NCBI GenBank assembly: GCA_007922195.1
Contig: ML681990.1
Span: 41,260,942 to 41,324,941, forward strand
Origin: Podocnemis expansa
Lineage: Eukaryota; Chordata; Testudines; Podocnemididae
Length of the DNA stretch: 64,000 nucleotides
Direction: 5' to 3'
A program made the position numbers and the translations under genes. Within the stretch, counting starts at the first letter, position 1; every line of letters begins with the position of its first letter. This document shows positions 45,366 to 56,825 of this stretch, piece after piece. The notes under the pieces are model-generated. The model searched no databases, had not been told where the DNA came from, and saw nothing but the letters and a program-made list of their open reading frames with translations.

Positions 45366-45576
45366 CATCCCTGTCCCAGTTTTTCACCTTTGCTATATGG
45401 TCACCCTACAGTAAGGTCTGTACATCTAGATGTTCCTTTGACGTCATCAGTGCAAGAAATGCACAGCACCTTTGAACCTCACAATTCCACAGGACATGGA
45501 ACCTGCTTTAACCGCACCTTTTAACACAAGACTGAGAAACAATATACAAAGAAAAATTTGTGTGAGGTGCCTTTAA

Positions 45577-45862
45577 TGGTATGTTTACACTACAGTAAAA
45601 ACACCTGCAACTGGCCCATGTTAACTGACTCAGGCTCATGGGTCTTGGGTTGTGAGACTACAAAATTGCAGTGCAGGCATCCAGGCTCTTGCAGGAGCTT
45701 AGACTTGCAGATCACCCCCTTCTGTAGGGTCCCATAGCCCATGTTCCAACCCAATCCCAGATGTCTACAATGCAGCATTGTAGCCCCACATCCTGAGTCC
45801 TATGACCCTGAATCAGCTGAACAGATCAGCCACAGGTGTTTTATTGCAGTGCAGACATACCC
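45577..45862. mobile_element. MITE with about 24-bp inverted ends
   Basis: The left end is GGTATGTTTACACTACAGTA and the right end is the complement of GGGTATGTCTGCACTGCAAT. TAA flanks both sides, the 3-bp target of PIF/Harbinger-type transposases. The interior is partly self-complementary (CATGGGTCTTGGG, GATGTCTACAATGCAGCATT). Confidence 0.78.
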
Positions 45863-47559
45863 TAAGCATTTAGTGGTAACTGTACTTAGTCTATTGGAGT
45901 CTGCAGGTCCCCAACATATGAAGAGTTCAGAACACCATATCTATATATATTTAGATCAGAGCATATAGCCTAACCACCACAGAATGTGCAACAGCACTGT
46001 CACTTCAGCATATATTGTAGCACGCATGAGCTTCCTGGGGACCAGCTCTTATTCAAGATTGTTCCCAAACAGATATGGAGGTGCCAATCCTCTGACTCAT
46101 CCAGAAGGTGAAAAGGTGCATGAAATGTCATTAGTGCCAAGAACCAAGGCATATTCATGTCTCACTGATGATGTATCAAAGATATGCATGGTGTCATGTT
46201 CCAGGTCAAACTGGCACTAACAGTCTTCTGACATGTTTGTGTGCCAAGGACCTTTCTAGTTAGAACAGGCAGAATTTTTTTATAAGGCTTCTTGGAGTGA
46301 ACATGATCCCTGAGTTCTGCTAAGTGTAACTATCCCCTGCCTGAGAAGTCAGGATATGCTAGATCAACCAATAACTATAAAGGTGACCCAGAAATGCTAG
46401 CCAGTGGCACTTCATCTGATGAGTATGAGACATCTGATGGAACGTGAAGCTGGCTGGAGGCAAATATTTTCTCACTTGATCTTCTCATCCTTTTACACAC
46501 CACTCTTTTTCAGCTCAGTAAGGGCGCCACAAGCAATCACATGCTTAAGAAAAGATGGTTATCTTAACAAGTTGATATGACTGTCACATTCCCACTGACA
46601 CTCGTTTACGAGATTCAGCTCAAAATGCAACAGCTAGACTGGATCAGCTTGGCCTGTGTGAAGCTGCACAGAACACACAGAAAGACACAGTCCGTGTTCC
46701 ATGGAGCTTGCCATCTAAACAGAGAAATAAAAAAGGCAGACAGTGGGTGAGCAAAAGGGAAGTTATCACATGTATTTTTAATAAATATGTAGTAGTAACA
46801 TACGTGATTTATGTGACTCAATATTGATAAGGTGGGCATCAAATGAATCCTGACTTCTATGTTGCAGGGAGAAGCTGCTCCCATCTGGCTCATAAGCAAT
46901 GAAAATCAGTATTGTGCCCAGGAAAATCAGATCACACAACAGCTAAACGAGAAAGAAACAGTGAAAAGAATGACATATTACATAGACAGAAAATGATGAG
47001 AAAAACTTTCTTCTAACATTAAACTCAGTTTACTCCTTCAGTTTCTTTCCCAACAATTCACTAAAGGAAGAATGCACAACTTTTATGAGAACACTGATTT
47101 AAAGAAAAAAAATCATACAAGTCTCTCTAATGGCTTGACCACCAGAGAGCTAACCAACTAGCTGTACTTGTGTCAACCAAAAAAAAGTGGAACCAGAGCT
47201 TAGGTACAACTCATAGTTGCTAGATACAGAAAACGAAAACAGGTAGATAGAATTAGGGTTTGGAGTTTTTTTATCTATACCCTCCAGTCACAACAGTGGC
47301 TCTGTGTTCTAAATTCTTAGCTTACTAGCTAGAGCTATCAGGCAGCCACACAAGTGAGCAACAGGTTCATTTGGAGAATTACCACTTCTATGACCAAAAG
47401 GTAAAACCAAAGGTAAAAGAAATATTGAAAAGATGTGATAAATTTACAGCATCAGCAAGAAGGGTTTTGCTGTATATAACATTCATTCTCAGCACTAGCA
47501 GAACCAGAGCTTTTCCTTTTAAGCATTAACAAACTCCTTTAAAAGTATGAACATTATGA
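45863..47559. other. No recognised feature
   Basis: AT-rich; the 94-codon minus frame at 46615-46899 has no recognised domain. Confidence 0.45.
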
Positions 47560-47926
47560 GCAAAAGTCTACACTACAGAATTAGGTTCATCTAAGTTACA
47601 CTGACATACAGCCACTGCTGGAATTGAATGGTTTTTGCATGTCCACACTATGTGGCTTGTGTTGGTGATGTATGTCCTCACCAGGGGCATCTGAACTGAT
47701 TTAACAGTTACTGTAGAGCATGTTGGAAAGGCTTCTGAAAGAAGCAACAGTCAAGGTAAGCAATGCAGTGTCTAAACTGACACTTCTTCAACCTAAGTGC
47801 CATGCTTCTCGCTTGAGGCAGAGTTAAGTCAGCATAGTGGAAGCTACATTTTTAGCATAGATGGTTACAGTTATGTTGACATAAGCTGCCTTACCTCAGC
47901 CTAACTCTGTAGTGTAGACCAGGGCT
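47560..47926. mobile_element. MITE, GTCTACACTACAG ends
   Basis: The left end is AAAAGTCTACACTACAGAAT; the right end is the complement of CTGGTCTACACTACAGAGTT. TAGG/CCTA sub-terminal blocks pair. Closely similar to 40789-41177. Confidence 0.78.
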
Positions 47927-48052
47927 AAATCCCATAATCCTTGTGGCCCCATTTTAGCAAAAAAAGTCCTCAGCTCCACCCTCAATGACTCCATTTCCAG
48001 GATTCAGGTAAAGCTCCCAATAGTTGCTATTAACTAAGAAATTGAGACAGAT

Positions 48053-48387
48053 GGGTACGTCTACCCTATGTGTTTAAGTCGACTTAAGGGCCCTTAAGTC
48101 AACTTAAACAGAGCCCTGTCTACACTGCAGGGCAATAAAGTCGACTTTAGGGTCCAGTAAAGTTGACTTTATAAGGTCCACTTATAAAGTCGACTTTACA
48201 GTTAAGTCGACTTAATAAAGTCAACTTAAGGCAATATGGAGTTACTAAGTCAACGTAATAAAGTCGACTTAATGTAGTGTAGCCTTACTAAGTCGACTTC
48301 ATTAGGTCTACTTAAAGTCATCTTTAATTAGACTTTATTAAGTCAACTTAATAAAGTCGACTTTGCTTTTATAGTGTAGACATACCC
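48053..48387. mobile_element. MITE with AAGTCGACTT palindromic body
   Basis: The left end is GGGTACGTCTACCCTATG; the right end is the complement of GGGTATGTCTACACTATA. The body is made of AAGTCGACTT units (perfect TTAAGTCGACTTAA at 48074-48087) and their AAGTCAACTT decay products. Its core word differs from those of the other MITEs. Confidence 0.85.
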
Positions 48388-48514
48388 AATGTGATTAACC
48401 AGCTTGCTCCATGTAACAAATTGTTTCCATAACCATGACTAGCAGTTTTATGACACTGGCAGCTTTTATGTTTCAAAATCTCTAGAACTGACACAAAACT
48501 ATGAATTGTGTTTC

Positions 48515-49573
48515 TGTAAGGCTTTAGCTCATCTTGCCCTGTCCCTCAAACTCTTGCGCTATCATGGTCCAGAAGGTACTGGTCACCACACTGGGAATTA
48601 GCAAAGTTGCAGGAATCTGGGTCTCTTCTGCAGGGCCAGAAGGAGAAGCAGTCTGTCCCTCAGTAGGGCAGGTGAATGAACTGTCTCCAGCCCTCAGTGA
48701 GTGAGTCCACAGTTTATAGCCTGGCCCTGGGGCAGGCACATAAGCTATTACCACAGGCAGGGTAGGCAACTAAACAGTCTATCACCTCAGGTAGGCTTCA
48801 CAGGCTAGGATCAGGTAATTACTAAAGGGTTGTTTGGGAACTGGGATGGGGGATGCAAGCCCATCCAACTCCACTGCATCCCAGTTCAGGTCCCTATCTG
48901 TGACAGAGGGATCAGCCATGGAGTCAGTGTGGCTCCAGCCACAACGTGCTGGCTCAGACTCCAGGCACATAGCCACTGGACTGTTGACCAGCAACCCTGG
49001 ACAACTTTCTGCCCCCTCTCCTGGTGGTATCTGATCAGTGTATCCCACTCAGCCTCCTCAAAGTAATCACCCAGAGGCAGGTTACACAGTCCCTTGATGT
49101 TGTTGGGCGGTGCTAGGTCTGGTAGCTCCACAGGGTTGTCAGCAGATGGCAACTCCTCTAGGTCATAGCCTGTCAGGGGCCGGTCATCAACACTGGCTGA
49201 TGGTAGTTCTTCTAAGTTGCAGGCTGCTGGCAGAGTCCCCAGATCTCTGGCAGCAAGTTGCTCTAGGGCCTCCTCAAGGCCCCAGGCTGCAGGCAGCTCC
49301 CTTGGGTCCTCAGCAATGGGTAGGTCCTCCAGGTCCCAGGCAACTGGGAGTTCCTCAGGTGGGCAGTGGTATGCTCAGGGCTCTGGAGGGAGCAGAGGGA
49401 TATCCTTCCCTTCTGCTGGCTCAGCCCAGACTGAGCTCCTGGGCATCCCTCTTGTACTTCCTGTCTCACTCCCCTTCTTTTGGGCTTGCAGACAGGAGGC
49501 TCCTGGTTCCAGCCACCTAGGGGTGGCTCTTCCCTCTGTCCATCTCAGAGGGAGGCCCTGCTCCCTCAATACA
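48515..49573 (-). mobile_element. Complete solo LTR of the Gmr1-like family
   Basis: On the minus strand it starts TGTATTGAGG at 49573 and ends CTTACA at 48515. GTTTC flanks it on both sides (48510-48514 and 49574-49578), a perfect 5-bp duplication. It matches the 3' LTR at 1857-2818: shared GAACTGGGATGGGGGATG-like block, CCAACTCCACTGCATCCCAG, and on minus GACAGGAAGTA..AAGAGGG. A minus-strand frame of about 163 codons (49374-48886) contains LPxAxDLEE repeats (see Findings). It arose by recombination between the two LTRs of a former full element. Confidence 0.87.
49098..49370 (-). repeat. Degenerate 27-bp repeats encoding LPxAxDLEE
   Basis: On minus, units translate as LPVAWDLED, LPIAEDPRE, LPAAWGLEE, LPAACNLEE and LPSADNPVE in one frame, with longer spacers of whole codons between some. 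Equivalent but fewer units lie in the 3' LTR at about 2480-2600. Confidence 0.7.
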
Positions 49574-49578
49574 GTTTC

Positions 49579-50600
49579 CATCCCACTTCATAGTGAGCTC
49601 AGAGGCTGCTATTTCTCCTGCTAATTACATCTGTTATGTCCCCACTTATTTCTGTATATCTTTCAGTCAATAGAAGGCATTTAAAATGTAGAACCAATCC
49701 AAAATACAGTCTCAAGTAACCCAATCGCCTACTGGTTCATCCAACAAACAGCATGTTTAGTCTACATAGATGCACAACACGGTCTATAAAAGCTTAGTTC
49801 GTCCTTTAGAAAAATGCCTGCATATTAATTTGCATGTGTGTGCATGCACACGCACGCAGTGAAGGCAGCATCATTTCAGGTTTAGCTCAACCTCCTTGTT
49901 TTTTAAGACTGATGTGGATCATTACTTGAAGTAATGAGTTTAAAATTTCTTCAGTTTTCTGAGCGAAGTCCTTTTCTGTGAAGAAAATAACTCAGAGCTT
50001 GAGGTCTTCCAGGGATTAAGCCAAATCTGAACTGTAATGGGAAAACCCAGCAGGTCAGGTAAGGGGGGGAGTGGTGGGGGTTGGAGAGGAGCAGATAAAG
50101 AAGAAAAAGATATGTAGACCTGTGACAAACTCCTATGCTGGGGGACAGGAAGGAGAGCTATAAGAGCAGATTATGTCAGAGGTGAAAGCCCAGTTAATTG
50201 TGTACACAATAGACTGCAGAGGCAGGGAAGCCACTCAAGTGCCTGTCTGACTACTTATTCTATGCTTTTGCTGGTTGCCCATCAAGAAATGTAACCTTTC
50301 TGCTGTGCACACTGCACAAGTGTGGCCATATGTGCAATCTCATAACAACAGACATGCACACGCCATAGCTGGGAGCATACTGTAGCCAGCTCCTGGGTCC
50401 TACTCTGCATGTGGGGTGTGCAGCATCCCAGATCGTAACCCTGGGATGTAGTCACAGCTGGGCCAAGACCCACCCATTTGGCCCTGAAGCCCACCCTTAG
50501 TGAACGACCATAAATGGAGCAGAGGTGCCAGCACCGATGCCTCTGTTCCACTTGTGGCTGCAGGCCTCGCAGCTGTGATCAGGGCAGAGGTGCTGGTTCC
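49579..50600. other. No recognised feature
   Basis: Mixed composition; 50280-50600 GC-rich with GCAGAGGTGC motifs, possibly part of the neighbouring repeat. Confidence 0.4.
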
Positions 50601-51357
50601 CAGTGGCATAGCAAGGATGTCTGGTACCCACTAGCACCTGGGTACCAAGTCTACATTTGTGCTTCCCCAGGTGCCCCACACCACTCCATGCATTGCAGGC
50701 CTCCCACTGCAGCCCCGTGCTCAGGGGCTTGGCCCCCACCACCCCTTTTCCATCACTGCACGACTGATGATGCCAATCCCTCTGCTCCACTCACAGCTAC
50801 AGCCACCTTGTCCCGCAGCCACGAGCAGAGCAGAGTAGTGTCCCTGCCCTGCTTGTGGCCACAGCTGCCAGCTGCTGACCAGCCTCATAGCCACACAAGC
50901 AAAGTTCATGTTGCTGCTGGGTGCAATGCCTCTCCCCTAACCTCATGGGAGGGGGGTGGAGGGAAAAGCTTCCAATCATGTAACCAGAAACTGACCTTGG
51001 CCAAGCCCACCCTCCACTTTTAAGGGCCAGGCCAGAAAGCAAGGGCAAGCTACACTCCTTCCCTCACCTGGCAGCTGCTGAGACCATGACAACTCCTCTC
51101 AATGCTGGGGACCAGTCAAGAATCAGGGTGGACCCATAACTGAGGGAAAGGCTCACTTAGCAGGCAGGAGAAGAAAACAAATGGGGAAGAGGCAGGGGAT
51201 TGTGCTACGATGGGATGGGGCTCTGGGGACTCATGGGCTGAGGGTCAAGCTGATGGGTAGCACCTGAGACAGAAAGAGAAGGCTCAGAAGAGGGGAAGTG
51301 GACGCGCAGTGGGGTGGGGCACAATGGCCCCCCTACAATCCCTGGTTTCTGCCAATG
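50601..51357. mobile_element. Possible hAT-like repeat
   Basis: The left end is CAGTGGCATAGCAAGGAT; the right end is an imperfect complement (CATTGGCAGAAACCAGGGAT on minus). No duplication seen. The GC-rich interior gives a misleading 169-codon frame overlapping 50514-51023. Confidence 0.42.
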
Positions 51358-51912
51358 TTTTCAAAAGGAGGCACAAGCAACCAATTGGGAAATCATTTGC
51401 AGATAGTTTTCAGCTGGACATATGCAGGATTTTGAAGAACGGGTTTTGATCATAGCAAATGTCTTGAGCTCTTTGCGTCCCCAGTGCCCCATGCAGGTGG
51501 GCTTGAGACGTAGTATTGGGAATGAGTTTTCAAAGAGTGTTATCAAAAGTGTTTGGGGCTCCCAGGGATTGTTCTAGATGCACTTAGCTTAGGTGAGTCA
51601 GAATCATGGCTAAGTCATGAAGTGCAAGTTAATAAACTTAAGCAGGAATCTCCCATTGGCTGGCTTGCAGTGTGGATACCTTGTACTCCCTCCAGACAGA
51701 ATACCACTTCCCAACAAAAGGTGATAAAAGATAAGGAGAGAGATAAAGATACATTATGACGCAGCAAGGAATAGATACTCTGATCAGGATTTATGTGAGG
51801 CTATAAGAGTGTCAGAGATTGGCACTCATACAAGTCTGCAGGAGGAAAGGAAGTATTGAGCTGTATAGGATTGGAAAATCAACTGCAAAGACTTCAGGCA
51901 ACCATGCCAAGC
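51358..51912. other. No recognised feature
   Basis: Plain sequence. Confidence 0.4.
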
Positions 51913-51920
51913 TTGTATAT

Positions 51921-52068
51921 CTGGTGTGGCCAAACTGTGGCTCACGGAAGAATGTCAGCATATCAATTTAGTAGGTAAAAGTATATGGCTATATGCCTCA
52001 GTGCAGCTCTTGAAGGCTTAATAATCAACTTGTGTGGCTCTTGAGTTCCGTAAGTTTGGCCACCCCTG
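51921..52068. mobile_element. Short hAT MITE (148 bp), perfect duplication
   Basis: CTGGTGTGGCCAAACTGTGG on the left and the complement of CAGGGGTGGCCAAACTTACG on the right. TTGTATAT flanks it at 51913-51920 and 52069-52076. Confidence 0.88.
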
Positions 52069-52076
52069 TTGTATAT

Positions 52077-52952
52077 AATGAGGCCATCCACGGAAAGAAA
52101 GAAGTGAGCAAAGGAAGCCCAGTAGAACAGGTGATGCCTACACCCTCTTCCTTGTAGCTATATGGGAAGAGTGAACAGTACCACAAAAGCAAGACAGGAC
52201 AAGATACCAAGAATACCAACTGAACAGAAAGTAGCAGAGAGTTCAAAGAGGGTGAGGATATAGTGTAGATCCTAAGAACAATATACCCATTAAATCATCA
52301 AGCTTCACATCCTTCTAGCTATTTTAAGTACTAAAAATGCTTTCAAATTTTATCAGTTTTTAAAAATGTTTGTGTGAGAGAGAGACAGACAGACAGATGG
52401 GACAGAGAACTGCAACTACTTCCCATCAACTTGTTTTGAGACCAACCAATAAATTCTTATGTTCCCATAATCCATTTAATTTTGTAACAGCTATAGTGCC
52501 AGTACCTGCTTACATGACTGGGGCCTAAGCAATCTCTAATACACGCTGTATAATTTAATGGGAATTCAGGATGGAGGATAGCTAAATGTAGTTGCACTTC
52601 CAAATTCACCTTTCTCCAATTCTGTCACGATCCACTGCCCTCTAAGCACTAGTCATCTGGAAAATTTGAAAACTAAATTCTTGGGTTTCATCTTTTAAGT
52701 TGTTAACAGGATCAGACTAATCAATTTTAGCATTCTGGCCATTATCGTTCACGATCATCATAGCCAAGTGAAGTACTTAAATTTGTGCCAGGTCTTGACA
52801 GGGCTGAGTGCTGGCATCTCAAGGCTTGGCAGTTCATAGCCCGGGTAACTTAAACTTGCTATATCAGTTATGAAAGTGAAAAATTTTCTTGAGCCCCAGC
52901 ACCTAATTGCATGAACTCCAGCACCTCTTTCATTACAAATTAGGCAGTAGTC
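52077..52952. other. No gene; short GACA run
   Basis: 52373-52400 is a (GA)n/(GACA)n microsatellite. The rest is AT-rich. Confidence 0.45.
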
Positions 52953-53153
52953 CAGTGGCTTTGAACCTGTGATCCACATGGACTCCTGGGGGTCCACAGA
53001 CTGTGTGTCAGCAAAATGTCACCATTTCCACAGAACACTGATGTTCAACCTGGGATCCTCAGGATGTACCTAAGATTTCCAAAGGGATCTGCACTTCCAG
53101 TCAAATTTTTGAAGGAAATATGAAAAATGAAAAAAAAACTTGAAAAATCACTA
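52953..53153. mobile_element. Probable hAT MITE
   Basis: Starts CAGTGGCTTTGAACCTGTG; the end TTGAAAAATCACTA is a decayed complement. CAGTAGTC and TCGTAGGC flanks agree at 5 of 8 bases. A CTGGGGGTCCACAG block is typical of this group. Confidence 0.55.
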
Positions 53154-53226
53154 TCGTAGGCATAGCCTATGTGTTTCCTTGCCACTAGCCTTGAAGATGC
53201 TTCTTTTTCTTTTCCTGATTGATCTT

Positions 53227-53680
53227 CAGTGTCGCTGGCTACAAAAAATGTTTAGGGCTAAGACCCAGCCCCACCATTGCACTGGCCCTGCCCCCTGCCT
53301 TGCCAGCCCCCATCTGGTCCTGCTTCCTCTTCCAGGAGCCAAGGCCAGATCCAACTCCTACCATCTGCATCCCCAGCTCCTGCTGCCACTGCCACCACCA
53401 GCCCCAGGTCCCTAGCCAGGGTCACATCCAGTGGCCCCAGGTTTCTAGCCAGGACCAGGGCTTGGCCCTTTGTCCCCAGCCTGGGGCGGAGCTGGATCCT
53501 GCCACTACTGGCAGCCCGACCCCAAATCCCCAGCTGGGGTTGGGGCTGGATGTAGGGGGTGCTCAGGGCAGTCACAGACTCTGTGTGCCTATGCTGGCCA
53601 TGGGAGTCAGGGCACTGGTGCTGGGATTGGGAGCTCATCCCCTCCCCCACCACCATGCCCAACACCTGCGACACCCACTG
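53227..53680. mobile_element. GC-rich hAT element, second copy (about 454 bp)
   Basis: The ends CAGTGTCGCTGGC and, on minus, CAGTGGGTGTCGCAGGTG match the CAGRGGCGTTGCTGG ends of 32488-32939. Length and composition are almost the same. No duplication is preserved. The 163-codon frame across it is an artefact. Confidence 0.58.
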
Positions 53681-54404
53681 CATTTCATGGTAGCTTTAGT
53701 TTTCAGTTGATATAAGTTATCTTTTATATTATCTCAGGTACATTAGCACATGTCTGATGCACAGCAGTATTTAATTGGCCATAAGAACCACCTCTACAAA
53801 CAGGGCCTAGATCCTCAGCTGATATCAATCAGCATATTTCCATTAGCATCCTGTCTTTTCCATAATGGTACAGACTAAGGGACCCATTCAATGATTCTTA
53901 GTCAGGTCAAGCCAAGGAAATCCAGACAAACCTCTCCATTCTAGAAACCCAAGTCGATGTTTCTTGTCCTGCTGATCTCTGGTTTTCCTATGCTGTCCAT
54001 TCCACCCAAATAATCCTTAAAGCACAATTTCCTCTGTGCCCTCTAATAAAGAAGCATACACACTTGTACTTAAATAAACAGCATAATATCTGTTTTATGT
54101 GGAGTCATTTTGGGGAAGTGAGAACTGAAACCTGTACATGACTACTGCAAGGACTGGTTCGTTCTGATTTGACAAACATGACAAAAATGACTAATGGGCT
54201 GAATAAGTAGCTTTATAAAAAAGAGTTAAAGGGCATATGTTTGGGCAACCAGTTTCTAGGAGCAGGTGTAGATGTAATAGTATATTAGGGATATAAACAC
54301 CATCACGGAGGAAGAATTGTTTAGGATGCTCCAAGGCATATAAACTAGTAGTAATAACTAAGATGAAATTTAGCAAAATTAAAAATCCATCTGACTGTTA
54401 CCTG
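53681..54404. other. No recognised feature
   Basis: 53808-53835 (GATCCTCAGCTGATATCAAT) is a fragment of the old palindromic class; otherwise AT-rich. Confidence 0.4.
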
Positions 54405-54690
54405 AATATCTTCTGACAGTTGAAATTAGACAAACACAGCCTAGAAATAAGGTGCACATTTTTAACAGTGAGGGAATTAATCCCTGAAACAACTTACCTA
54501 GGGATTTGGTGGATTCTGTATCACTCTCTATCTTTATATTCAGGCTGAACATCTTTCTAAAAGATAACTTATAATTCATAGAAGTTACGGGGTTGATGCA
54601 GAAATTAGCTGGTGAAAATGTGGCCATTGTATGTAGGAAATTTAACAAGGTGACCCTAATGGTTCTATCTAGCTAAAATCTATGAATATC
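54405..54690 (+). mobile_element. CR1 LINE 3' region
   Basis: AACAGTGAGGGAATTAATCC, GATTTGGTGGATTCTGTATC and CCTAATGGTTCTATCTAGCT followed by AATCTATGAAT match the CR1 3' UTR order. Confidence 0.7.
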
Positions 54691-54984
54691 TCAGGAAAAA
54701 TGTCAAAACATTAAATTTAAAGGAGTTACACTACCTGCAGATCTGGATCTAGGAGAGTAGTGAAGAGTCAAATGCAAAAGCTGTTGATGTCTGTGAAAGG
54801 ACTCCTTTTCAGTGGCCTTTGGATCAGGCTCTTACAGAATGAAGAGAGATGTTTTGCTGGCCAAGCATATCATGTCCACCAAGTATTAGGCGACACTGCA
54901 CTCAAAAAGCCAAGCTAGAGTAATCAAACTCTTATTGTGTAACTACTCAAAAAATATTAAAGGAGAGTTTAACACCCAGCTAAA

Positions 54985-55142
54985 TGCATTTCAAATATTG
55001 AGCTGTAAAGATCTCCTGAATTCTGTTGGACATTGGACTATTCAGGAAGAGAGTTGCTTGCTCTCTAAAGCCATAGGTAAGCTGGAGGTCAGATTAGACG
55101 ATCTAATGGTTCTTTCCAGTCCTAAAAGCTACAAATCCTAGG
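54985..55142 (+). mobile_element. CR1 LINE 3' end
   Basis: GGAGGTCAGATTAGACGATC, TAATGGTTCTTTCCAGTCCT and a CTACAAATCCTA end. Confidence 0.78.
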
Positions 55143-56599
55143 GAAATTGTGGAGGCTCCAGGACTTATAAAAATGGTTTTGGGAGGAACAAAATGAGAGG
55201 GGACCCTATAAGCCACAGATCTGGATGGCCACCCAGGCCATAGCCCAGTTTTGGCACACCAAAGCCTAGCTCAAGGCAGGCAATCTGGCAAAACCATGGC
55301 CAGCAAGGAGGTACAGTATCACAGGAGGAGAGCCCCACCTGCACACTGCAAACAAAGTCAACAGACCAGAGCAGGGAACCAAGCCATCCCTATGAGACAG
55401 GAGGCAGTTTGGAGTTATTGTGAGATAGACTTGCTCTCCAGTCCTCATCCCCGGCTTTCTAGTGCCTGGAGGAAGGACCAGATTCTCTTCCCCAGCACTG
55501 CACACCTAGGAGGAGGACCCAAATGCCTCCCTGTGTAGCTCATTTTAAAGGGCACTCTGTGGCCCCCAGCTCATAATGCATTTTAATTTCCTAAAATGTT
55601 TGCCAATGCAAGCCAAAACCAGTTAGAACAATGTGCAACACAACATCACAGGACTTCATGTGGAAAGCAAAAACAGAAAAGAAATGAAAAGGAAAAATCT
55701 CTTCCATTAAAACCCTTGTAGCATACCTAAATTTGTCTAGAAAGTTAACATTAAAGAAATTAAATGTTCACTGTGTAGTCCTCTATTAGCTGAAAGAATA
55801 TTATATTAACATCAGCTATAGAATACAATTAGATTTTTTATAGCATCTGTTATGCTTAAGGTGACAAAGTGATTTGCACAGTTTTATATTGGTAGTGCAA
55901 GATTTGGTAGTCATGACAGGCTTGGCTATACCCAGGGCCCTGGAAATGAGTGCTAGGGTCTGAATAAGGGTAGTGGTCAGACTAGGGTAGATCTAGGGTC
56001 TGTTGATTAGTACTGATATTTCCAGGAGGTTCTGCAGAATTTAAGTTTCAATTTTACAAAATGCTGTTGGTGTCCCTACCACATAGTTGCAAAGGCAATC
56101 TGTTAAATGGGAACTGATTCAGTGCTGTTTTCCTGAGGCTGCCCATGGAAACAATATCTCTGAAAGCTGGGGACTAACACATTCATCCCAGTGGAGGTTT
56201 AACTCTGAAACCCACTGATAACAATTTTATGTCCCTGTGGCTGACTGAACATTTTAACAAAAACACAGTGCTTTGCTGACTGTGGTTAGATTTTTCTGTT
56301 CAAATATGTCACGGAGTTACAAAGTAGTTACAACTTTTAAATCTACAACTTAAAACTTTTAAATCTAACTATTTTCTGTAACACTTTTTGATCCTTTCAG
56401 GGACACAATGATTGTCAATGTAGATGGATAATTTGCCTCTTTCATTATGAAAATTATCTTTCTTCTTGCTGAGGGCCAGATTAACGCCCTGTGTTGGGCT
56501 GGGGATCAATTCCTGCATCCACAGCTGGGCACCTACTAACCATACCAGCACTTCCTTCCTTCAGGGCATGCGAATGGAGTGACCATCCCTGGCCCCATG
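55143..56599. other. No recognised feature
   Basis: 55240-55540 has an open 95-codon frame with no known domain. Otherwise AT-rich. Confidence 0.45.
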
Positions 56600-56825
56600 G
56601 TTCTGCAGGTCCCCCACTGCAGTGCTGCCCCCACCCCGCGCTGCCTTCGGCATCAAGCCAAAGGCAAAAGGGTGGGGTGGGAGCCCAGAACCTGGCCCCA
56701 AGGCCAGCCCTCCTCACTCCCAGGATGGAGAAGCCAGCCCAGAGGCAGGGTAGGAGAGTGGAGCCTGGCCTCAGGGCCAGGTGCCCCCACAAGAGGATTG
56801 GCCCTAGGCCCCACCTCACCCCCCA
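56600..56825. repeat. GC-rich interspersed repeat, copy 2
   Basis: Shares several blocks with 43845-44170. Frames of 112-132 codons across it are composition artefacts. Confidence 0.55.

Noticed and set aside
45105..45524. 139-codon frame as a gene
   Set aside because: No domain; overlaps a probable LTR fragment.
48053..48387. Regular short repeats as a CRISPR array
   Set aside because: Units are palindromes without constant-length spacers, inside a vertebrate MITE with inverted ends.
50514..51023. 169-codon frame
   Set aside because: His/Cys/Ser-rich composition within a GC-rich repeat; several overlapping frames on both strands.
53219..53710. 163-codon frame and antisense frame
   Set aside because: Same GC-rich hAT family as 32488-32939; no domain.
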